From NCBI GenBank assembly GCA_021234535.1, contig CM037836.1:24480769-24544768 (forward strand): 64,000 nt of DNA, read 5' to 3'. Under the pieces are notes generated by a model. That model was not told the origin of the DNA. It searched no databases and was given only the letters and a program-made list of their open reading frames with translations. The translations under genes and the position numbers were made by a program. The DNA is from Stichopus chloronotus. Taxonomy: Eukaryota > Echinodermata > Holothuroidea > Aspidochirotida > Stichopodidae. Shown one piece after another: positions 23,707 through 35,320 of the stretch. Within the stretch, counting starts at the first letter, position 1. Every line of letters starts with the position of its first letter.

Positions 23707-23760
23707 AAAACCATATAAAAGAGCAAATGAACACGAAAATGTTAACAAAAGTCATAGTTT

Positions 23761-23800
23761 ATTACGAACGTTTTCGAAGATATCACATCTTCCTCCTCAG
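23761..23800 (-). ncRNA. Hammerhead-like motif, left arm
   Basis: Minus-strand mirror of the motif at 24176-24213: CTGAGGA (23800-23794), a GAAGAT/ATCTTC stem, GAAA, then ACGTTCGTA-like sequence at the left end. Same reservations as for the right-arm copy. Confidence 0.35.
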
Positions 23801-23878
23801 GTAAGTGAAATATACAGAATTATGAAGACAATATAAGATAAGACAATATAGGATCAGAAATATAACATCTGACAGGTT

Positions 23879-24067
23879 TTAAAAGACGCTGAGTGTGTAC
23901 GATGATCCATGTTGGAACAGTTGGTTATTTAGAACAGGCTTGAGTTTTTTGATGTGTAAAGCTTCTTTGATTTTGAGTTCAAAATCTGTATTTCCGGTAT
24001 CTATGATGGTGAAATTATTGCTGTTTGCTGTTCGGCAGTCTATGCACTGAGTGAACTGTTCCAACAT
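23879..24067 (-). pseudogene. C-terminal fragment of a Penelope-like protein (GIY-YIG endonuclease end)
   Basis: 62 codons on the minus strand, open from about 24067 to a stop at 23879. The segment FELKIKEALHIKKLKPVLN is the hallmark end of the GIY-YIG domain in Penelope-like retroelements, where K-E-A-x-x-I-x-x-x-x-P-x-L-N is conserved. Upstream, QCIDCRTANSNNFTIID also fits. The rest of the protein (reverse transcriptase and the catalytic GIY and YIG motifs) is missing, so this is a truncated relic. Confidence 0.8.
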
Positions 24068-24175
24068 GGATCATCGTACCTACTCAGAGTCTTTTAAAAC
24101 CTGTCAGATGTTATATTTCTGATCCTTTATCGTCTTATCTTATATTGTCTTCATAATTCTGTATATTTCACTTAC

Positions 24176-24213
24176 CTGAGGAGGAAGATGTGATATCTTC
24201 GAAAACGTTCGTA
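24176..24213 (+). ncRNA. Hammerhead-ribozyme-like motif, right arm
   Basis: Reads CTGAGGA (24176-24182, matching the CUGANGA core), a GAAGAT/ATCTTC stem (24184-24189 with 24195-24200), GAAA (24201-24204), then ACG-TT-CGT as a 3-bp third stem and a GTA before the expected cleavage point. Hammerhead motifs are established in Penelope-like elements. Against it: G24183 must bulge for stem II to pair, and stem I has only about three pairs. Confidence 0.4.
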
Positions 24214-24942
24214 ATAAACTATGACTTTTGTTAACATTTTCGTGTTAATTTGCTCTTTTATATGGTTTTCAAATGTACAACTCTTCCCAAATTACATTTA
24301 GTTTAGAGGTTATGAAAACCCCATGAATGTTTAGTAAGATACTGTTTGTGTGTAAAACCAGGGGAGCGGATATTGAGATGGGGACATTTAATTACTCCCA
24401 ACATTTTAAGTACCACCAAATCTAAAGAAGATAGGATGTGTAATTGGCTGAAAGTTATTTCTATCATTCATTTGTAATTTCCACTTCAGTATCATTTAAG
24501 GAGCAACATCCTTTAAGTCAATTAATCCTTAAACAATAAGCTCTTTCCGAACAATGCTTTGAAACGTGCACCGCCTTAAAACATCTATACCGCTCCCTGG
24601 TGAAACTAAGATTTTACACCAAATAAGAGATCAGAACAGTACATCAATCCACGATAACAACAATGTTCAAACCAGATTTGTCGGTACTACGTCACAAACG
24701 CATGATTTCTAGCACTAGGCTGGTACCAAGAACATCAGACTAAAATAATTTATTTTCCGATTTTTTTTTGAGGTATTTCCTGAAAATAAGAACGATTACT
24801 TCTATACCTGGCAATTAAAATGTGTGTATCTTTTTAAGAGACATGAGAAGCGATGGTGGAGAATTTCTTTACCCAAGTCTGCGAAAGCCCACTAGTGACA
24901 TTGTCAATATATTTAAAAGTCTCTGCCTTTTAGAAATAAATT

Positions 24943-25065
24943 TTAGAGCTTCTGATTTTATTTTGAGAAATAAATAAATGTTGAATTTTCTGTTTTGCCG
25001 AGAAATAAATGTTGAAGTTCCAAAATATATTTCTCGAAAAGAAGAAAAAAATACAGAAGCTCTAA
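24943..25065. repeat. Foldback sequence
   Basis: TTAGAGCTTCTG at 24943-24954 is the exact complement of CAGAAGCTCTAA at 25054-25065, and pairing continues imperfectly inward (TTTTGAGAAATA with TATTTCTCGAAAA). Possibly a small foldback MITE; no target duplication identified. Confidence 0.6.
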
Positions 25066-25234
25066 TGACTAGTTTTTTTTAAACAAAGTGTCTCAAAATA
25101 TATTTTTTTCGAACGTTAAAAAGAAAAAAAAAACAGTTCTATAACAAACATGGATTATCCACACACGACAAGCATGAGATCAACTACAATCGGGCAATCC
25201 ATATGCTAAATATGAGATGCCCCCACTGTTATCC

Positions 25235-25635
25235 TTCCTGAGATGTAGTGTCTACAAGATTTTCCCAGTTTGACGTCGGGTGACATCAGACGACCTTTGA
25301 CCTCCACAAAAAACAATAGTGATCACCCACCCAGTATGGCCAACCCACACATCAAGTATGACATCAGTCAACATTACCCTACTGGAGAGAATGTATTTAC
25401 AGGTTTTATACAGTTTGACCTCTGGTGACCTCAAATGACCTTTGACCTCTTCCAAAAACTATAGACAACTTCTGCTCATTATTACAAAGCCACATACCAA
25501 GTATGACATCAGAAACGGTTACCCTTCTGGAGATATTGTGTTTACTAGAGGTGTCACATACACACACAGAAATATACACACAAACACGACATCATAATCG
25601 CATAGATTCCTTCTGCCTTCGGCAAGGAATCAAAA
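25235..25635 (+). repeat. TGACCT-rich tandem repeat family, copy 1
   Basis: Roughly 150-bp units, each with TGACCTTTGACCTC-like strings, AAGTATGACATCAG and a CCCT(A/T)CTGGAGA string. It ends with CA-rich sequence and GCCTTCGGCAAGGAATC. A longer copy lies at 45590-46290, and the same terminal string occurs inverted near 35250-35320. No coding capacity or terminal inverted repeats seen, so the class is unknown. Confidence 0.8.
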
Positions 25636-25968
25636 ATAGATCCTGTGTCACTGTCAAAGGGCCCTCTCGAGATGGGTTTAGCACTGCTCATGGTGAATAA
25701 GTGCTGAGAGTGACCGCCATTTGAGCATTTTTATCAGAACTTAAAGATAGCACGATTTAACTATAGCCTGTGAATAAAGGGAGGCGTAGTAGCTAAAAGG
25801 AAGATACGTAATTGCAATTTGGTGAAAAGCTGAAAAGGGCGAAGGTAATCTATTTGAGTTGGTATAGGGCGAGGGGCAAACACCCCCTGACCGTTTGGTA
25901 GCTGGCTCGACCACTGCATGTGTGTGTGCTTTTGGCCTTGGTGTATGTACGTTTATGATGTCTACATT
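25636..25968. other. Non-coding, no feature recognised
   Basis: Short stretch between two repeat blocks with no supported feature. Confidence 0.35.
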
Positions 25969-26212
25969 TAAAACACAATATCCCAAGAAGCGAGGCTTGG
26001 ACAGATCTCATGTTTGTTGTTGTACTACATTAAATACAAGAAACATATTAGTTTTTTGTAGCCTGAGCAAGGTCACTTGTGCCGGGTTAAAGGAAGGAAA
26101 GTAGAAACAACTTCATAAACACTATATCCCAAGAAGGAAATTACAAGGACAGAGTTGATTTTTGCGGGTATGTACAGCTGTATCACATTCAATACAAGAC
26201 ACATGTTTTTTG
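25969..26212. repeat. Diverged direct duplication, spacing about 145 bp
   Basis: ACAC(A/T)ATATCCCAAGAAG occurs at about 25974 and 26119. Each is followed by GGACAG, then CATT(A/C)AATACAAG and ACAT with a T run. The duplication ends just before the TTAA MITE at 26226. Confidence 0.65.
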
Positions 26213-26225
26213 TTTTTTGTTTAAA

Positions 26226-26482
26226 TTAAAGGCTGTATTGCATCACCCTAAGCTATATTTTTACCTCCCGGAAAGCAAAATTCCCAACTGGTTCTAAGTT
26301 ACAGTACTCTTAGATTGGCAGCAAATTCGAAAGATACAGAGCAGCTCGTATTACACAGCGAACATAGGGATCCATTGTTTTGATTACACATGTGTAGGAA
26401 TTTAAGACAGGCTGAGGGAGGGACTAGAGGCAGGTGGTTGGGAGAATTGAAACGGTCTGGGGTGATGGGTTTTTGTCTTTAA
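26226..26482. mobile_element. TTAA-flanked MITE, copy 2 (empty of the hAT insertion)
   Basis: Body 26230-26478 (249 bp) between TTAA at 26226-26229 and 26479-26482. It aligns throughout with 352-835. At the position of the hAT insertion in copy 1 it reads GGGACTAGAGGC without interruption, giving a natural empty site. No coding capacity. Confidence 0.75.
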
Positions 26483-29344
26483 CAAATATCATTGAGGATT
26501 AACAGACTGTCAAATTTTGAAAGCGTTTCAGAATGATATTTTAAGATATCTTAAAGGTTGTACTGATCTCATATCTATTATTTAGGTGGTGTAGGCCAAG
26601 TATTTTGAGGGGTGCACAGAAAACTATTTTAGTTGGTGGAGACCGTTTGGTTCAACAAGAGTCAATCGGTGGAAACCATGTATATAGATGGAATTTCAAA
26701 ACAGGCACTTGGGTGGTCAGAGGAGAGACAGAATATCCCTTTCCACAGAAATGCTTTCGACGCTACGGGCGATATTGAAAAAGAGACGGAGAGCAGAAAA
26801 AAAAAAAAACAAAAACGACGAGAAGAGCAACTGAGAGGGATGGGAAGTTGATGTATGGAGTAAGTGCGTGAATGTGAGTGTGGAGATGGGGAGGGGGGGG
26901 GGGCTTGGTAAACACTAGATTCACAAGGGTGATCTTTTCATGATATTCAAAACAGATCAGAATTGAAACACAGCGTCTTTTCCTTCGTAAGAAATTTATG
27001 ACTTGTACACGTATTGTGGAGCAATAGACTTAAAAATGGAAGCTAAATTGTCAAACTATAAACATGTACCTAGACTGTACTAGAAGGTTACTTAAATAAC
27101 AGCTCCCTGCCTATACAAAGTGATACTCACCATTGTTTTTCCAGATTCATCAATTTAACTGACGTGTGTCTCTTGTTCCCGTTCACTTATTTGTGTCATG
27201 TTAATCGAAAAATTAAGCAAGACTTACCTGTAAGATGAAGTTGAGTAGGATTCTACAGACACTCCACTCGGAAATCATGTGGTATAGAGATAAAATCAGT
27301 CAAGGTGCGACGCACTGAAAAGTAACTCCTCATATTGTCAGAGATGACGTCACCGGAATGAATGGGGATGGGACTAGACCCTCCCCACTTTCAGAGAGTT
27401 TTTTTTTCTTTACATGATTATTCGTAACTGCATTGAAGGTAGAGATTACTGTAGGTGACTGGGTGAGGTTGGGACCTACGTAACTGTAGTGGTCCTAACA
27501 AAATCGACTGAAACACTCGTTGTCTTTGTCCGAGAAAGTCTAAGTTCGCTGTTATTCCTGGACTTTTAAACATGAACGTATAGAAAACTTCCGTAATTTT
27601 TTTCTCTCGAGCGTTACTGGCCAAGTGCCGGCTGGATGTATCCTCCATTGCTCATGCAAAGACTTATACAAAGGTTACGCAAACGGTACATATAAGAAAA
27701 CTAAACCCAAAGATTGCACATAACTTCCAGCCCACAACACAATAAACAGCAATGCAGGGCATGAGATTATCCTAGGAGCGAAATCTATGACATTGTCTTC
27801 TTTTTTATTCAGTTCAATAGTTCACAACAGAGAAGAACGTGGCCGTTGGCGCAACTTGCAAAGACTCAAAATATTTTGTGGGCTGTACAATGGCTGCTGA
27901 GCTTTCTGATATCCTGTCAAAAAATCATATTTTTTTAAAAAAAGAAAAAAAAGAAACATATTTCGGACTTTGCGTGCTTTGTAGTTAACCGGAAAAAATC
28001 CTTCCCCCTCAAAAAAAAAAACAAAAAAAAAAAAACAGATCCTTTCGCGCGCACGATTTTGATTGCATACCACGTGACACACCTGTGCAATGTTTACGTA
28101 ATCCATCATTATCAAGTTCTCATCAAAATTATTACTGGACGGAATCAAAGATATTGTTCATTGTCAGAATGGACATTGTCATCAGATGGATTAAGTATAA
28201 ATAGCAATGGTGGACCAGACTGTGTTGTACAATGGAAAAAAAAGTAAGGGGACTCAGCCCCCAGCCCCGTCATCTGCGATGTGCTCCAAGACTAGATGAA
28301 AGCACTATTATGATTCTTGTGTATTATCTCAACCCATCTGATATATTTCATCGTTTTTCATAGACTGATTTGTTTTCTTATTAATTGAGAAATTGCAGAC
28401 ATGGTACAACTACAGATTACAACACCCGCGGTAAATGCCGTATCCTACCATCTTGTATGCTACCCCCCCCCCCCCGCCATGTGGATCTCTAACATTGAGA
28501 AGGTATGCCCTGTCGTTGTATAGGTGCAGGTCGGATGTCATGTGGAGGCACTGTTGACAAAATTCTGAAAAAAAAAGAACTCAATATCTCAGGTAGATAG
28601 CTTGGAGAGATTTTATAATTGATACATGGGTGCATTGTGGGAGAATAACTTTGATTTGTTTTGTGTCAAGCAGGAGACAAACGATATGGTGCCTCTTTTT
28701 CCCATAAAAAGTGATATTATGGAACTCTCGGGGTACTATATATTTGCCTGCCCATATGCTATATTGCGTATCATCAGTAAAGGGAAAACAAGAGCAACAA
28801 TGTTGCTTAAGCGCCGCTGTATAGCTGTTATGGAGAAGCCATTGGAGTAATAAATAACTGAAAGAGACATACAATGTATGATCAAAATATTTATTCATCT
28901 TCTGAATATAGCAATGGAAATGGATGGACTTGATGGTTTTTAATGTTTTATAAAAATGACAAGTTAACAAAGAAAATACAATGTTAACTGAAAAGTTACT
29001 TTGGCTTAGGTAATTGTTATTAGTCGTTAAGTCATTTAACAGTAAAACGTCACAATCCTTATTGCATTGATGAAGTTGGAAATTTCTCTTGAAATTGGTT
29101 AGCATGGAAAAAGTATTGGGACTCTTGACGTAGATAAAAGGAGTAATGTACTCTGTTTTGTATGCTTTTTACATATGTAGTACCATGCAGAAGCTTTGAA
29201 AGTATCATTACAAACTGCTACAACGTAGTAAAAAATATGAAGTTTAATCTGTACAAGATGTGGCTTTACTTTACACTGAAGATAATAAGTGATCTCTGAA
29301 ATTTTGTTTGTATTTTGAAAAAAAATATGTTCCTGAGAACTTAA
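26483..29344. other. Non-coding, no gene supported
   Basis: Homopolymer-rich (A runs near 26800 and 28010-28035, a C run near 28463). The longest open frame, 174 codons on the minus strand at 28581-29105, is T/A-rich with no recognisable domain and overlaps an equally plausible plus-strand frame at 28626-28850. I regard both as chance. Confidence 0.4.
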
Positions 29345-30716
29345 GGTGTGCTAACATCACCCAAATTCTAAAGAAGGGAGATAACTGAGTCACATCCTTG
29401 TAATTTCAGGCCTGTAAGTCTCACAAGCTGGTGTTATTTGTAAGGTTATATAATCTATTGTTAAAAAGTCTTTGGTTAGTTTCTTCAGTATTATTCATCA
29501 ATCATAATGTCTCAACATGGCTTTGAAGGTCCTGCCTCACCAATACTTTGGAGTTCATGGAAGATGTTACTAGTTCAGTGGATAAGGAGAAGTATGTTGA
29601 TGTTGTTTTTCTGGATTTTCAGAAAGCTTTTGATCATAGTTTCCACACCAGCGTCTTTTGCTTAAATAAAAGAGTATGGGCATCTGCGGTAATTTAGTGA
29701 CCGGGATTCAGAACTGGCTATGTAATAGGAAACAGATGGTGTTTTTAAATGGTTGTGCTTCTTCTTGGTCGGAGGTTACCAGTGGGGTCCCCCAGGGGTA
29801 TGTGTTGGGTCCTCTCCTGTTCGCTCCTTTCATTCATGACATTGATTGTGTGTAGAACCAAAAAGTTCGCTGATTACACTAAACTGTATTCTGAGGTCTC
29901 CTCTGAAGGTGATTCAAAAAGTTTTCAGAAGGATTTAGACAGCTGGGGTTTCGCTGCGTCTCAGGAGCAGCAAATGTTGTTCAATATCTGTAAATGCAAG
30001 GTAATGCATATTGGCAATAATAATCCTAGGTATTCGTACACTTTGAACGGACAGTCACTGTAGGAGGTTTCTGTTGAAAGCGACTTAGCTGTTCACATAG
30101 ATTCGTCTTTACAGTCAGCTGAGCAGTGTGTTGAAGCAGCTAAAAGAGCGAATAGGAGTTTAAGAATTAAGAGAAATTTTAGTTTCCTTAAGCAAGACAT
30201 TGTTGTTAGGCTCTATAAGCAGTTGGTTAGGTCTCATTTAGAGTATGCTGTTCAAGCTTGGAACCCATACTTTTCTAAAGATTAAATTTACTTGAGAAAG
30301 TCCTGCACAGGGCTACTACTAGATTGATTAGGGCCTTCGAGGGTGTTCCCTATTACAGTATAGGTTACGTCATTTAACTTTCTCTCTTGGTCTCTTATGT
30401 GGAGATTTGATACATGGCTACGAGATTGTTCATGGTTTTGATAATTTATCATCTTCTGATTTTTTTTCAAGTTTGCAAATAGTAAAATTACCAGAGGTTA
30501 TTTTCCTAAACTCCAGGAGGTTCAAAGTAGGATCAATATTCATCGTTACTTTTCTTTTCGAGGAGAGTATAGCCCGAATGAGTGGAACGGGTTGCATGAG
30601 GATGTAGGGATGGCAAGAAGTGGTAATGGGTTTAAGGATGAATTGGGCAAGTGGGCTACTTTAAGCTTTGTGACCGGGTTTGATGTTTATACTTTTTTCT
30701 GTCTGGTTTCTTTTTA
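29345..30716 (+). pseudogene. Dead non-LTR retrotransposon (CR1/jockey-like LINE reverse transcriptase)
   Basis: 5'-truncated ORF2 relic with several frame changes. In order: a leader ANITQILKKGDN and NFRPVSLTS; HGF and CLTNTLEFMED; catalytic motif A as VDVVFLDFQKAFDH (about 29597-29640); NWLCNRKQM; motif [17 protein letters not shown] (about 29775); motif C as KFADYTKL at 29863-29886, where the second catalytic Asp of FADD is Tyr; KCKVMHIGNNNPRYSYTLNG; and the C-terminal EYAVQAWNPYFSKD followed by CGDLIHGYEIVHG. The encoded enzyme would copy element RNA at a nicked target. It is inactive: motif C is mutated and stops occur, for example at 30061. No endonuclease domain is visible upstream. 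Confidence 0.9.
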
Positions 30717-30773
30717 GGGTCCTTGATGGGGACTTAATTGTCCCCCCTGATCCATTTTTCGACTAAACTATGA

Positions 30774-30820
30774 ACAGACAGCTTTTATCGAACTACGCGT
30801 GCCCGATAAAAGCTGTCTGT
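30774..30820. repeat. Perfect 17-bp inverted repeat, 13-base loop
   Basis: ACAGACAGCTTTTATCG (30774-30790) is exactly complementary to CGATAAAAGCTGTCTGT (30804-30820), with loop AACTACGCGTGCC. It lies about 60 bp beyond the LINE relic and 750 bp before the voltage-sensor start codon. Function unknown. Confidence 0.85.
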
Positions 30821-31571
30821 CGATGTGGCGTCACAAAATAATTAGTATATTTTTCTTTTTTATAGTGATGTGATGCAAATCATACATTTAAACAGAGTGG
30901 CAAATCTTTGGTTCTCTCCGACCAGAGATGGAAAGAAAATCGAAATCTAAAAAAATCGAAATCGTTGCGAAATCACTGAAAGGTAACCGGCGCGTCAATC
31001 TTCATTTTAGCAGTCAGAGCCGTAGATATGGCTCTGTGGCAGTAGCACTATAGCCCCCTCCTTTGTATTACGCTCTATATTGCATGGCATGCGCCACAGA
31101 ACTTGAGTATGAATAGCGAGGCCTTGTGTGGGTGACTTAGCTCTAGTGAGTCTTTACATATAACTGTAACGTTAGCTTAAACCGGAGAGCAGACAGATAA
31201 CAGTTAACATACATCGATCGTTTTCAATTTCATTGATTGGGAAGTATCGTGAATGCCACTTGTGCGAAATGCTTAACCAGTGTGTAAGCAGTACTCACTA
31301 CTCAGTAGCCTACGATTTTAACTGTCTTTAGTTCACGATTGTTTCTGAGCTGAGACCTCTCCTGAATGCAACCAGTGTTGTTTACAGGCTGAAAAAGCGA
31401 GATACGTTACATGAGATCAATGGCCGTGTAGCATGGATTTTGGTGCAAATAACGCCTGAGTTACCAAGCAAATGAGATAGGCCTAACCAACATGAACAAT
31501 ATGCGTCGGTACACTTGCAAGCCGTGAGTGTAGGCTTAACTTAGGGCTAAACAAATTGACAACCATTCGTC
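30821..31571 (+). promoter_or_regulatory. Candidate promoter and 5' untranslated region of the voltage-sensor gene
   Basis: Inferred only from position, just upstream of the start codon at 31572. The stretch has several CG dinucleotides and repeated AACGTTAG-like strings continuing into the first intron. I see no clear TATA box and cannot place a transcription start. Confidence 0.35.
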
Positions 31572-31585
31572 ATGGATTCCAAAAG
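31572..31585 (+). CDS. Hv1-like voltage-sensor gene, exon 1 (start codon)
   Basis: ATGGATTCCAAAAG followed by donor GTGAGC encodes Met-Asp-Ser-Lys and two bases of Arg. The choice rests on phase: the AG here plus the first A of exon 2 makes AGA, after which exon 2 is open in the only frame that also joins exons 3 and 4. A 14-nt coding exon is too short to be certain from sequence alone; a different upstream exon with the same phase would also work. Confidence 0.55.
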
Positions 31586-32719
31586 GTGAGCATTGGATGT
31601 TGGCTAAGGCTGACCTCACAGCTCCTGAGGGCTTAAGACTATTAACGGTAACATTAACTAGTTTGACCTAACGTTAGTCATTTCTGCAGCTAGCCCAATG
31701 TTAACTTCATAACAACATACTACTAACGTTAAATATCACCAGGCTATATAAAGACTCTTAACTTGTTGCGGCCTAGGCAAAGCCCAAGCCCGATCAGTAG
31801 GAGATGAACTTATCCTAGGCTAATGTTAGACTTTAACGTCATAATAATTAATATAGTGGGTACAGTAGGCTAGATGGGAATCACCATTCACTGCCAAGTG
31901 CCAACACGTGGCAACAGCCAGTTTGAAGGTCATGTAGGCCTAGGCTAGGTTGAGTAGTCACCCGAGCTAGGCCTAAGTTACAGTTTCATTACTCATTAGT
32001 GCTGTCATGATTAACCGAATGGTCCGCCGTTTAAGCAGAGCTCAATTCTGCTGAAAGGTTATACGGGTTTCCTGGACAAACTTTCAATTTTCTCTCACTT
32101 CAAGGTACGCCCTTCAATAAACAGTGTTTAATCTACCACCTTTAATTGCATAAAAGCAGGGAATAAACGGTGGTTTTTATGGCCTAATCACTGCGTCAGC
32201 CATGAGATGCAAAATGTGTGGTAGTAAATTTGTTCCTGTACAGTAGCTAGAGGATTCAGCTAATTTCCTAATTACTGTCTTGACTCTTAAATGTAATTCA
32301 TTTAAATATCAGAAAGCACCATCAGTTTTTTTAATCGATGCTAGGGTCGCAGATTTTCCACAGAAACAAATTCTGTTTTCAACTCTTTGATTCCCTAATC
32401 CTGCTAATTCTTTTCCATTTGCAAAGATACCGGCTGGCATTAAATGCCATAGCATGTTTGAAGTAACAAAATCTGTCAGTTGGGATATTGGACAAGTCTC
32501 TTTGATGGTCAGTCTTACAGTAGAACAGTAGAATGGTGTAGTGTATTGGGTGAAAACATGAAAGTTCCATCAGAAGAAAATCATTGATATTGCTTCAAAA
32601 CTGAAACATTCCATGAACCATTGCACATGTCATGTAAAGCAAACAGTATTACATATAGTGCTGTCACAGAATTTTGGGACATGTTGACTTTTTGTAAGTT
32701 GTGTATTTAAGACTTTTTT

Positions 32720-33330
32720 AGGAAACATTTTAATAATACTTTGTACTTTTGTCCATTGGTCCTAGTCACTAAGAAATGTTTAGATGAAATATTTGAAGTA
32801 GCAGACTGTTGGCATCGTGAGAGGTTTTGATCACAGAAATGGTCATATTTGTATTTCTATGGGTTGTGATATGCTCCCTTTCACTTTGCGGATGGGGCAT
32901 GAAGACAAGCTTATTCTTATGTTTTTTAATTGACTTTGAATGTAGTAAAAGTGGCATACGTAAAATCTTCTGAAAACTTTTGCAAACTTGTTTGTTTTCC
33001 TTTTTACAAAACTAGCAAAGAATTGATCAGGAGTAAAAATTACAGGCATTTATTTACAACTATAGTCATTTCTCTTGCATTTTGGTGAAGATTGAACGTG
33101 GATGACGCATTTGGAACACACTTGGATGGATTTATTTACCACTTACTTTTGGACGTAACCATAGAGAAAACCACATGTATGATCTCTGCCCATAGAAACA
33201 AGCATCGTGTACAAGATAAACACCAAAGTAAAAGTCAGTGATCCCTATGCCAAAATGATATATTTTTAGAAAGTTTAAACAGTATACAAACATTTATTCT
33301 GACAGCTTAAACATTTTGCAAATTAAACGG
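32720..33330 (-). repeat. Unnamed ~0.6 kb dispersed repeat, copy 2 (inverted)
   Basis: Reverse complement of 7985-8570 at roughly 75-80% identity by eye. Read on the plus strand, a 43-codon frame from about 32805 gives QTVGIVRGFDHRNGHICISM and then GCD. In copy 1 the Asp-His-Arg codons are GAT-CAT-CGT, here GAT-CAC-AGA: the same residues despite base changes. Class unknown. Confidence 0.75.
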
Positions 33331-35249
33331 TTTCTGACAGCACTTAAGTTCATACATGTCTACAGGATGGGAGCTTGCAGTTCTACGGGATTGGAGCTTA
33401 CAGTTCCAAATTCACACTGGATCTGTATCCTGCTCAAAAGAACTGTGTGGCTCAGTTTTGCGAATTTTGCTTGGAGGCATCCCAGACCTAGCAACAATGC
33501 TAATTCTTTGGGGGGCTGGCCAACAATGCTGAAATTTTTGTGTGGCTGAAGGTCAGGTTGGTTTTTCTTTGCATGGCCGGGCAGTGCTGCTCAAATCTTT
33601 GCACAGGGAATAAATCCCTCATTCATAGTGCACTTTCCAATCTGGCATGTATAAACGCACACTTTATTAATACGATTTAGTACTGTTAGTTTATGTACTT
33701 ATAGTTCAGTCTCATTAGGCCTAGGCTATGTACATTCAGTAACGAACTGTAATGACCATTTTGGTACATGACGAAATTGTCCACAATGAAAACCTGGCCT
33801 TGAAATTGATTGTTGAGTGATGATGTTTTAGTGAATTTCTATTCTAGGTTGCAATGGTATGTTGAGCCACAATTGCATTGGAAAAATTTAGTCACATTTG
33901 CAACCGTTTTCACTGTGTACAGCATTGCACCACTGGGTACCAACCATTGAACCAAATTGCATTTCATTTCATGCACTGCAATCTGAAGATCAAAAGCAAA
34001 CCCTGTTGAGAGGTTTATTTACCACCAGCCAAAAAGGTAACTTGGAGTTACGAGTGACAGCTTTAAATGATAGCCTTATATATGGCCTTTTTACATCATT
34101 AGGTAAAATCTCTGTGCTTTATTCTTATACACCAGTCTATTTTTAATTCCAAAAAAATAATCAGTCATTCTGATTTGTTAGAAAGAGATTCTGATTTTAC
34201 TGTCGGCAACAGGTTCGCTTCAAAGCACTGTTCTACATAATCCTTCTAGAAGGGTATAAGCAGGTGTGACTAAAGGTTACGTGCATACCAACTAGAAACT
34301 GGATCTCACAAAACTTAAGGGAGCCCTAAGCAATGCAGTCTTGCACATCCGTAGCAGGAGTCTTACCACACCAGAGGAAGTCGAATAGAATTAACATAAA
34401 TTAAAACTTTTGTTTATGTTTTAACCAGTTGCATTTTAGCAATGCAAAAGTGGCTCCCATCCATGTGTTTCATTTACATTGTGGAGCGGCTGTGATATTT
34501 CCATAGAATTATTTAGTCTATAATATTATTCACATGATGCAGATTGAACAGTTTTTTTTTTGCAAGTCTCATTCTATGTTAGAGCACGTGATAGATGTGC
34601 GAAGTATCCGTACATCCAGGCATGTAGCCCGGGGGAACATGTGCCCTCAAAAAAAATTTCAAAATTTTTTTAATGAAACAAAAGATACTGCTGCTTTGGA
34701 ATACAAATGCAGGGAGAAAGCGTGAAAATCACACACCACTTTGCATCTAGAACCCTTGAAAAGGGCAAAAAATTTTCAATGGGGAGGGGGTACCACCTCC
34801 CTTTAACCCCCTCCCTTCGTCCAGCATAACTCTAACATTGAAGTTTCTTCCCCCCCCCCAAAAAAAAAAAAATAGTAAGTCAGGCTATGGGACTGCATAC
34901 ATCACCGTGACTTGCTCATGTGGTTAGTCTTGACATATTAAGTAAAATGCGATCATTTGTGTGTTCAAGAGTGAAAGCAAACAGTATTTTATAGTACAGT
35001 ATGCAAAAAACCAGCAGGGAAAAATGAAAACCATTGTGGAAGGTTTTGGTAAGTTAATTTGACAAAGATTAGCACAGCAAAGCACATTAGCAGTATTTAA
35101 GAAACTAACTGTCCTGACTCACATTACTTTCAGTTTGCGTTTTAAAAAGCAAATTAGTTGGCTGTTGTGGATGTTGTATTGTTAACATTGTGAGCATGTT
35201 CATCAGTAGTTCATAAAAGTAACATTAATCTTGGGAGTTCAGCAATTTT

Positions 35250-35320
35250 AATTCCTTGCCAAAGGCAGGCAAGAGATCTATGCAGTGATGATGGCATGGG
35301 TGTACAGTATGAGTGAAGTA
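35250..35320 (-). repeat. Terminal fragment of the TGACCT repeat family
   Basis: The reverse complement reads CATCATCACTGCATAGATCT, then CTTGCCTGCCTTTGGCAAGGAATT, closely matching the right end of the copy at 25235-25635. Only the terminal part is recognisable. Confidence 0.55.

Larger units (their letters stand above)
23707..24269. mobile_element. Penelope-like element ends in a head-to-head palindrome
   Basis: Arms 23707-23922 and 24054-24269 (about 216 bp each) are near-perfect inverted copies, separated by 131 bp. The outer part of each arm is an untranslated 3' tail; the inner part is the last codons of a GIY-YIG-type reading frame (23879-24067, minus strand). So two 3' ends of the same element point outward, joined near their truncated 5' sides. 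Penelope-like elements are known for 5' truncation and for inverted or tandem partial copies (pLTRs). No reverse transcriptase remains. Confidence 0.8.

Noticed and set aside
28581..29105. 174-codon open frame on the minus strand
   Set aside because: No recognisable domain, low-complexity composition, no splice or start context, and overlapping frames on the other strand. Best explained as chance in AT-rich DNA.
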